A stretch of 64,000 nt of DNA from NCBI RefSeq assembly GCF_030690045.1, contig NZ_JAUYHK010000003.1, positions 1 through 64,000 of the forward strand, read 5' to 3'. This document shows, piece after piece, positions 58,168-64,000 of the stretch. Position 1 is the first letter of the stretch. Each line of letters begins with the position of its first letter. A model generated the notes under the pieces. That model ran no database searches and had not been told where the DNA came from. It worked only from the letters and a program-made list of their open reading frames with translations. The position numbers and the translations under genes are program-made. The stretch comes from Thalassospira sp. Lineage in GTDB: Bacteria > Pseudomonadota > Alphaproteobacteria > Rhodospirillales > Thalassospiraceae.

Positions 58168-59664
58168 ATGCTGACTGACCAAAGGGCTTCCAACCGCATT
58201 GCCATCATTGATGTCGGGTCGAACTCGGTGCGACTTGTTGTGTTTGATGGCATGACCCGCGCCCCCGCCCCGATTTTCAATGAAAAGGTGATGTGCGGGC
58301 TGGGCCGCGATATCGACGCCACCGGCCAGCTTAACCCCGAAGGCGTTGAAATGGCCGTAACCGCCATGCGGCGTTTTGCCGGGTTGCTGCGTGCCATGAA
58401 AATTGTCCGGGTCGATGTTCTGGCCACGGCCGCCGTGCGGGCGGCCAGTGACGGCGATGCCTTTTGCAAACGCATCAAAACCGAAACCGGCCTGACGATC
58501 AAAATCATCGATGGTCTGGAAGAAGCCCGCCTGTCCGCCCTTGGCGTCATTTCCGGTGATCCGGATGCCACCGGCATCATGGGCGATATTGGCGGTGGGT
58601 CGCTGGAACTGGTTTTGCTGGATCAGGGCGCGATCCGGGAACGGGTCAGCCTGCCGCTGGGCGCGATGCGTCTGCAAACCCTGTTTGGCAATAACAGAAG
58701 TGCGGTCGAGGCCGAGGTGGAAAAACATCTGTCTTCTGTGCCGTGGCTCGATCAGGGCAAGGACAAGCCGTTATTTGCGGTTGGCGGATCGTGGCGGTCG
58801 ATTGCCAAACTTTATATCGCACAGGAAAACTATCCGATTTCGGTCATTCACAATATGACCCTGCCACGCCCGGAAATTGCCGAACTGACCCATATCCTGT
58901 CCCAGCAAAGCCGCATATCGCTGGAAAAAATCGGCGGGGTTTCCAAACGCCGTGTGGACAGCTTGCCGCATGGCGCCCTAGTGATGAGCCGCCTGATCAG
59001 CAAGATGCAAGCCCGCGACGTGGTCTTTTCCGGGCATGGCCTGCGCGAAGGCTGGATGTTTGAGGTTCTGCCTGCTGCCATTCGCGACCGCGACCCGTTG
59101 CTCGATGCCTGTCAAAGTTTCGCCGAGGACAGCGAACGGTTTCACCAGCATGGCGAGGAATTGTATCGCTGGACCGATCCGATTTTCCGCGATCAGCCGG
59201 AAAATCTGCGCCGGTTGCGTCTTGCCGCCTGTATCATTGGCGATATCGGCTGGAACGAACATCCGGATTACCGCGCCGAACAAAGCTATAACCGCATTTT
59301 ACGCCATCCCTATCTTGAACTCAGCCATCCGGAACGGGTGTTTCTGGCCTATACCATGGGGTCGCGCTATACCGGTAATTTCAAGGGCGATGCCTCCAGC
59401 GACCGTTTGCTGGATGACGAGACCCGCCTGACCGGTCGCCTGTTCGGGCAGGCCATCCGGCTGGGTCACAGCCTGTCGGGCGGGGTCGAGGGGATTTTGC
59501 CCGGCACCCAACTGGTGCCCGGCGACCGCGAACTGGTGTTGCGCCTGCACAAGGATTATGCCGCCATCAATGGCGAAGTGGTCGAACAAAGGCTGGCAAA
59601 ATTCGCCAAATTGATGGACCGCGACAGCCGGATCGAAATTGTTGAAAATCTGGTTTCTGCCTGA
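58168..59664 (+). CDS. ppx: Exopolyphosphatase (Ppx/GppA)
   Basis: A 498-aa enzyme. Actin-like ATPase fold patterns are IIDVGSNSVRLVVFDG and GDIGGGSLELVLLD. The C-terminal half (HD-like helical region) is present, as in long Ppx. It forms an operon with ppk1, so synthesis and breakdown of polyphosphate are co-encoded. Confidence 0.94.
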   Translation: MLTDQRASNRIAIIDVGSNSVRLVVFDGMTRAPAPIFNEKVMCGLGRDIDATGQLNPEGVEMAVTAMRRFAGLLRAMKIVRVDVLATAAVRAASDGDAFCKRIKTETGLTIKIIDGLEEARLSALGVISGDPDATGIMGDIGGGSLELVLLDQGAIRERVSLPLGAMRLQTLFGNNRSAVEAEVEKHLSSVPWLDQGKDKPLFAVGGSWRSIAKLYIAQENYPISVIHNMTLPRPEIAELTHILSQQSRISLEKIGGVSKRRVDSLPHGALVMSRLISKMQARDVVFSGHGLREGWMFEVLPAAIRDRDPLLDACQSFAEDSERFHQHGEELYRWTDPIFRDQPENLRRLRLAACIIGDIGWNEHPDYRAEQSYNRILRHPYLELSHPERVFLAYTMGSRYTGNFKGDASSDRLLDDETRLTGRLFGQAIRLGHSLSGGVEGILPGTQLVPGDRELVLRLHKDYAAINGEVVEQRLAKFAKLMDRDSRIEIVENLVSA

Positions 59665-59732
59665 ATTTCTTTGATCGTCTTTTCATCGGATGATAGTTTC
59701 GCGCACCATCATCCGCATTGTTTATTGTTTGC

Positions 59733-61064
59733 ATGTCTGCCAGACAGACACAGCCCTATCAGAAAGACACTTTCTTGTCGCGACACGATCAGACCCATTC
59801 ACAGGAACCGGCCGATGACGGCATTCCTGATCTTGAGCATCAAAAAAAACGCGCCAAGGACCTGTTCAAGGCGCTGCGCGCCGGAAATGTTGTTGAACGC
59901 AAGCGCCTGACAGCGGTTTTGCCCAAAACCGCCCATGTTGCGGCGGCGGATTTGAAATTGTCCGATGCCCAACAGGTGATTGGCCGCGAAAACGGCTTTG
60001 CCGGATGGCCGCAAATGAAATCCTATATCGACAAAATGGCGATCACCCGCCAGTCGATTGCCAATGGCAGCCTTACCATCCCCGATGATGACCGGACCTT
60101 GCATATCCGGTGTGGCACAGACATTCGTCATGCCTTGCAAATTGCCGGATTTCAGGGGAATTTCCACGAATTTTCCGATCCGTTCTGTCAGGGACCGATT
60201 CCCGATGCGCCGTTACCGGTTCTGATGCAAACCCGTGCGGATTTTATCAGTGCCGCCTTTGGCATTCCGCCCGCCGAGGCGATGGACCGCCAGCAACGCG
60301 CCTATGCCGGATTGATGCAGGCCGGGGATTATGCCCGTGTTGTGCTGTGGTTTGAACATGACAGTTTCGATCAGTTGATTTTGGCGTTTTTGCTGGATTT
60401 CTTTGGGGCCTTGCATCTGCCGGCCCGTCTTGAACTGATCTGTGTGGACAAGGTGCCCGGTGTGACCGACTTTGTCGGTCTGGGGCAATTGTCGCCCGAA
60501 ATGTTGCGCAAATTATGGGACAATGCCCGTGGTCAGGTGACCGATGCGCATTATGATCTTGGCAAAAAAGTCTGGCGCGCCATCCGTGCCAGCGACCCGG
60601 CGGAACTTGCCGCCATTGCCAAATCAGATACCCGTCCGGTGCGCCTGATGGCCCGTGCGCTGGAACGCCATCTGGCAGAATTGCCTGCGATTGAAAATGA
60701 TCTTGGCCTGACACAGAAACTGGTTCTGGAAATTCTCGACGAAGCCGGACCATTTCCGGCCAGCCGGGTGTTTGGCCGCCTGATGCGCGGCAAGGAACCG
60801 TTGCCGTTTCTGGGCGATATGATGTTCTGGCATTTGCTGGATGATCTGGCCAATACCACAGTTCCGCTGATTGACTGGGCGCGGGATAGCGGCGTGGCAT
60901 GGCCGGACCGGGTTTTGACCCTGACCGACACCGGCAAACAGGTTTTGGCCGGGCAAAAGCGTTTCTTTGAATTTTATCGCGGCACGCGCTGGGTCGGGGG
61001 GGTTAAAATCACCGCCGATGCGCCCTGCCCGCACTGGGACGCGACCCGCCGCAAGATTGCCTGA
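59733..61064 (+). CDS. DUF1835-domain protein
   Basis: A 443-aa protein. The N-terminal ~85 residues are a helical region with ANK-like end (FAGWPQMKSYIDKM). DUF1835 follows from ~100: LHIRCGTDIRHALQIAG, FCQGPIPD and VLWFEHDSFDQLILAFLLDFF. The C-terminal ~130 residues are a DUF3658-like or winged-helix region. The start at ATG 59733 is preferred over TTG 59718. Function unknown. Confidence 0.75.
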   Translation: MSARQTQPYQKDTFLSRHDQTHSQEPADDGIPDLEHQKKRAKDLFKALRAGNVVERKRLTAVLPKTAHVAAADLKLSDAQQVIGRENGFAGWPQMKSYIDKMAITRQSIANGSLTIPDDDRTLHIRCGTDIRHALQIAGFQGNFHEFSDPFCQGPIPDAPLPVLMQTRADFISAAFGIPPAEAMDRQQRAYAGLMQAGDYARVVLWFEHDSFDQLILAFLLDFFGALHLPARLELICVDKVPGVTDFVGLGQLSPEMLRKLWDNARGQVTDAHYDLGKKVWRAIRASDPAELAAIAKSDTRPVRLMARALERHLAELPAIENDLGLTQKLVLEILDEAGPFPASRVFGRLMRGKEPLPFLGDMMFWHLLDDLANTTVPLIDWARDSGVAWPDRVLTLTDTGKQVLAGQKRFFEFYRGTRWVGGVKITADAPCPHWDATRRKIA

Positions 61065-61088
61065 TCGTCGATGGCAAAATGCGGCCCA

Positions 61089-62006
61089 TCAGGCCGATAA
61101 TCGCCGCACAATGCGAAACACCTCGCCCCGCAACCATTGATGCGGGGCGGCGGTCGCATTGCGCACATGCCAGGTTTGATAAAATCCGAAATCGGGCAAC
61201 GGCACCGGGCAGGCACAGGTGGCAAACCCGGCCATCACATTATGGCGCAGCCCCGATGGCAGGGTGGTAATCACCCGGGTTCCCCGGATCAGCCGCGGCA
61301 CATTGTCAAAGGTTGAAACCTGCAACACAGTGCGCCGGTCGCGTTGTATTTTCGCCAGTTCGTCATCGATGACAGAACTGTCATCTTCGCCAAAACTGAC
61401 CCGCGCATGCGGTAACGCGCAATAGCGTTCCAGCGTATCGGGCGGTGCATCATGCTGGCTGGCATCATAAAAACAGACCAGCCGTTCCCGAAACAGCGCC
61501 TGGCGCGTCAGATCGGCGGCATCCTGCGCCACATCCAACCCCAGAACAAGGTCAAGCTGCCCGCTGCGCAGGGCCTCCATCATATGACCACCGCCCCGCA
61601 CCGGATGGATTTTCAGGCGGATATCGGCGGCACAGGATTGTATTCTTTGGAACAGGCGCGGCAGGATTACCGCACTTTCAAAATCATTCGCGCCGATCAC
61701 ACAGCGAAAGGAATGCGCCGGATTATCCGGGTCGAAAACATCGACCCGCGCCAGATTGCGGATATCTTGCAGCAAGACCCGCACCGGCCCGGCCATTTGC
61801 CGGGCATGGGCGGTTGGCGTAATGCCGCGCCCGGCACGCACAAACAACGGGTCGTGCATGATCCGGCGCAACCGTTCCAGCCCGTGACTGACGGTGGGTT
61901 GCCCGACCCCCAGACGATGGGCCGCCCCCGTGACCGATCCTTCGTCATAGATGGTCAGAAACAGGTGCAACAGGCGGGTGTCAATATCCAATTCATCGAT
62001 TTTCAT
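61089..62006 (-). CDS. LysR-family regulator
   Basis: A 305-aa regulator with the HTH LLHLFLTIYDEGSVTGAAHRLGVGQPTVSHGLERLR. Effector-binding domain follows. It is divergent from qorB across 107 bp and is probably its regulator. Confidence 0.88.
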   Translation of the reverse strand: MKIDELDIDTRLLHLFLTIYDEGSVTGAAHRLGVGQPTVSHGLERLRRIMHDPLFVRAGRGITPTAHARQMAGPVRVLLQDIRNLARVDVFDPDNPAHSFRCVIGANDFESAVILPRLFQRIQSCAADIRLKIHPVRGGGHMMEALRSGQLDLVLGLDVAQDAADLTRQALFRERLVCFYDASQHDAPPDTLERYCALPHARVSFGEDDSSVIDDELAKIQRDRRTVLQVSTFDNVPRLIRGTRVITTLPSGLRHNVMAGFATCACPVPLPDFGFYQTWHVRNATAAPHQWLRGEVFRIVRRLSA

Positions 62007-62024
62007 GCATGAATAATATCATTT

Positions 62025-62039
62025 TGATCGAATTGATCA
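62025..62039. promoter_or_regulatory. Candidate LysR operator
   Basis: TGATC-GAATT-GATCA inverted repeat in the LysR/qorB gap; AT-rich flanks. It lies too close to the LysR start for anything but autorepression or divergent control. Confidence 0.4.
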
Positions 62040-62113
62040 TATGGAATTTTGAGGTCATCTTCTGCGTCAGAAAGGCGGGCCTGTTTCCCGCGACACAAAC
62101 GGAGAATACGACG

Positions 62114-62980
62114 ATGAAATATCTTGTAACCGGTGCAACCGGCCAGCTTGGCGGCCTTGTGGTCAAACATCTTCTGGATCGTGTTGCCGCCAGCGACATC
62201 GCGGTCAGCGTCCGCAGCCCCGAAAAGGCATCCGGCCTCACGGCGTTGGGCGTTGATGTCCGTCACGGCGATTTTGACGATCTGGCCCTGACCACGGCGG
62301 CCTTTCGCGGCGTTGAAACGGTCTTGATCATTTCCGCCGAAGCCGACAACGCCACCCGCATCCGCCAGCACCGCACGGCAATTGATGCCGCAAAGGCCGC
62401 CGGAGTGGGTCATGTGACTTACACCAGTGTTGTGGACCCGCGCCCCGACAGCGCCTTTACCTATGCCGCCATTCATGCCGATACCGAACAATATCTGGCG
62501 GCCAGCGGCCTGAAATATACTGTGCTGCGCAATTCATTTTATGCCGATCTTTTGCTGGCCGGGGTGCCGCACGCCCTTGAAACCGGCGATTATGCCGCCC
62601 CCGCCGGACAGGGCCGCATCACCTATGTCCCGCGCAACGAACTGGCACTGGCCGCGGCCAGTGTCCTTGCCAATCCGGCGGACCATGTCAACAAAACCTA
62701 TAACCTGACCGGGGCCAAGGCCGTCAGTTATGACGAGATTGCGGCGATGATTGCCAGTATCACCGGCAAGGAAATCCGGTATGTCGATCTGCCGCCTGCG
62801 GTTTATAGCGACATCCTCAAAAGTTTTGGCCTGCCGGAACATGGCGTGACCGCCATTGTCGGCCTGTATGAAGCCGCCCGCGCCGGGGATTATGAACCGG
62901 TCAGCACCGACCTTGCCACCCTGCTGGGCCGCCAACCGCAATCCGTGCAGGATTTCCTGACGGGGGCGTTGCGGAACTGA
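62114..62980 (+). CDS. qorB: NAD(P)H:quinone oxidoreductase, NmrA-like
   Basis: A 288-aa atypical SDR. ATG 62114 with GGAG 9 nt upstream. Motifs: TGATGQLGGLVVKHLL for NADPH, VSVRSPEKASGL, and the QorB segments VTYTSVVDP and VLRNSFYADLL. It reduces quinones in E. coli QorB; a LysR regulator is divergent. Confidence 0.88.
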   Translation: MKYLVTGATGQLGGLVVKHLLDRVAASDIAVSVRSPEKASGLTALGVDVRHGDFDDLALTTAAFRGVETVLIISAEADNATRIRQHRTAIDAAKAAGVGHVTYTSVVDPRPDSAFTYAAIHADTEQYLAASGLKYTVLRNSFYADLLLAGVPHALETGDYAAPAGQGRITYVPRNELALAAASVLANPADHVNKTYNLTGAKAVSYDEIAAMIASITGKEIRYVDLPPAVYSDILKSFGLPEHGVTAIVGLYEAARAGDYEPVSTDLATLLGRQPQSVQDFLTGALRN

Positions 62981-63002
62981 AAAACACCATATCGGATCAA
63001 TG

Positions 63003-63038
63003 CAAAACGGGGCTCAAAATCTGGCCCCGTTTTGTGTT
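63003..63038. terminator. Bidirectional terminator
   Basis: CAAAACGGGGC and GCCCCGTTTTG arms with a 10-nt loop and TGTTT tail, between convergent qorB and rnd. Confidence 0.85.
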
Positions 63039-63059
63039 TCTAAAGCCCGACAAGAACGA

Positions 63060-64000
63060 TCAGGCGTTGTCGAGTTCCACCAACGCCACTTCACCCTTTT
63101 CAAGCCTGAGCGCGATCTGGCCGTGTTTGAGGCGCAGGGCGTACTGGCCGAACAATTCATGGCGCCAGCCATGCAGCGCCGGGACATCGGCGTCATCGTC
63201 GGCGGCGATAGTGTGCAGATCCTCGCTGGAGGCGACAAGGCGCTGGGCGACGCCCTTTTCCTCGCTGCACAGTTTCAGCAGAACCTTGAGCAATTCCACC
63301 GTCGGGCCGATGCCCGAGGGCAGTTCGGTGCGCAATTTGGGTTGCGGTAACTGATCGGCGGGTAAATCAAGGGCGGACTGGATCGCATCAATGATCTGCT
63401 GTCCCGATTTGCTGCTGCCAAAGCTGCGCCCGACCCCGCGGGTTTTATCAAGGTCCTGTTCGCTTAGGGGCTGCCGGGCGGCAATATCAAGCAGGGTATC
63501 ATCGCGCAGCACCCGGTTGCGCGGCAGGTTCTTGCGTTGTGCCTCGGTCTCGCGCCAGGCGCACAGCGCCCGGGTCACCGCCAGAAAACGCGGGCTGTTG
63601 GACCGGGTTTTCAGGCGCAGCCATGCCTCATCAGGATCGACACTGTAAATCGACAGATCGGTCAGCCGTTCCATTTCCTCGGCCAGCCAGTGCGCCCGGC
63701 CATTCCCGACAAGACGATCCCGGAATTCCTCGTAGATCGACCGCAAATGGGTGACATCGGACAGGGCATAGCTGAGCTGTTTGGCCGATAACGGGCGATG
63801 CGACCAGTCGGTAAAGCGCATTGATTTATCGACATTCTTGCGCACCACCTTGTTGACCAGGGTTTCATAACCCACCTGATCGCCATAGCCGAGCACCATC
63901 GCCGCCACCTGGGTATCAAATACCGGGTGCGGGACATGGCCACTGAGATGGACAAAAATTTCGATATCCTGCCGGGCGGCGTGGAAAACCTTGACCACGC
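63060..64000 (-). CDS. rnd: Ribonuclease D, C-terminal part (cut by window edge)
   Basis: About 313 residues of RNase D; the gene runs off the right edge, so the start and the first exonuclease motif are missing. Visible are the later DEDD exonuclease motifs (FDTQVAAMVLGYGDQVGYETLV, and YALSDVTHL with the last Asp) and one full and one degenerate HRDC domain (LDKTRGVGRSFGSSK). It trims tRNA 3' ends. Confidence 0.92.
   Translation of the reverse strand, partial: VVKVFHAARQDIEIFVHLSGHVPHPVFDTQVAAMVLGYGDQVGYETLVNKVVRKNVDKSMRFTDWSHRPLSAKQLSYALSDVTHLRSIYEEFRDRLVGNGRAHWLAEEMERLTDLSIYSVDPDEAWLRLKTRSNSPRFLAVTRALCAWRETEAQRKNLPRNRVLRDDTLLDIAARQPLSEQDLDKTRGVGRSFGSSKSGQQIIDAIQSALDLPADQLPQPKLRTELPSGIGPTVELLKVLLKLCSEEKGVAQRLVASSEDLHTIAADDDADVPALHGWRHELFGQYALRLKHGQIALRLEKGEVALVELDNA

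Noticed and set aside
1-64000. CRISPR arrays, rRNA or tRNA genes
   Set aside because: No regular short direct repeats with spacers and no tRNA or rRNA consensus stretches were seen on reading through.

Overview
The window reads as chromosomal DNA of an alphaproteobacterium, most likely a marine Rhodospirillales member of the Thalassospira type. The grounds are C5-pathway-independent haem synthesis (a HemA ALA synthase), TRAP transporter genes, a malonate operon laid out like that of rhizobia, an EipB-type DUF1849 protein, BigR-type ArsR regulators and moderate-to-high GC coding DNA. The genus is an inference; no rRNA or tRNA gene is present to test it.

Layout. 1-657 is one copy of a ~660-bp intergenic repeat; its inverted partner lies at 43163-43833. 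Each copy carries a sigma70-like promoter, a terminator-like hairpin, a ribosome binding site and a 33-35 codon ORF. 660-1580 is an AT-rich islet with one foreign-looking gene that has an HEPN-type R-X4-H motif. 1588-8477 holds a giant SSS-PAS hybrid histidine kinase and two tandem TRAP solute-binding proteins without membrane partners. 8711-12262 is an ABC peptide-type importer (binding protein and two permeases, no ATPases). 12349-22315 mixes a lipoprotein, two tandem-domain universal stress proteins, an omega-aminotransferase, hemA with an FNR-like box, rnk, a PadR-like regulator, an SDR enzyme and a YedK/HMCES-type protein. 22616-30520 holds a BigR-like ArsR regulator, pdxH, a glycine-zipper lipoprotein, a CbpA-like DnaJ, a DUF411 relative, a BrkB/YihY membrane protein, fabI, aroC and a retropepsin-like protein without its catalytic triad. 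30701-35024 has a TetR/DUF2269 pair, a divergent EamA/LysR pair, a GlcG-like protein and tlyA.

35057-41987 is a complete malonate uptake and use module: a GntR regulator (MatR type) with two TGGTATAC-centred operators, a TRAP DctPQM transporter, malonyl-CoA decarboxylase and malonyl-CoA synthetase, closed by a terminator. Malonate is imported, activated to malonyl-CoA and decarboxylated to acetyl-CoA. A quinone oxidoreductase follows.

43163-44170 is the second repeat copy and a truncated ribbon-helix-helix gene. 44550-50584 has an SDR enzyme and a minus-strand cluster xseB-ispA-(alpha/beta hydrolase)-dxs for isoprenoid precursors, plus a histone-deacetylase-like protein. 51019-59664 holds a second BigR-like regulator, the EipB-like/SPOR lipoprotein pair, aspS, sixA and the polyphosphate pair ppk1-ppx. 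59733-64000 has a DUF1835 protein, a divergent LysR/qorB pair and the C-terminal part of RNase D, cut by the window edge.

The best candidate for something undescribed is the paired repeat with its micro-ORF: the two copies differ by two in-frame triplet indels and by substitutions, yet keep frame, stop, promoter and both hairpins.
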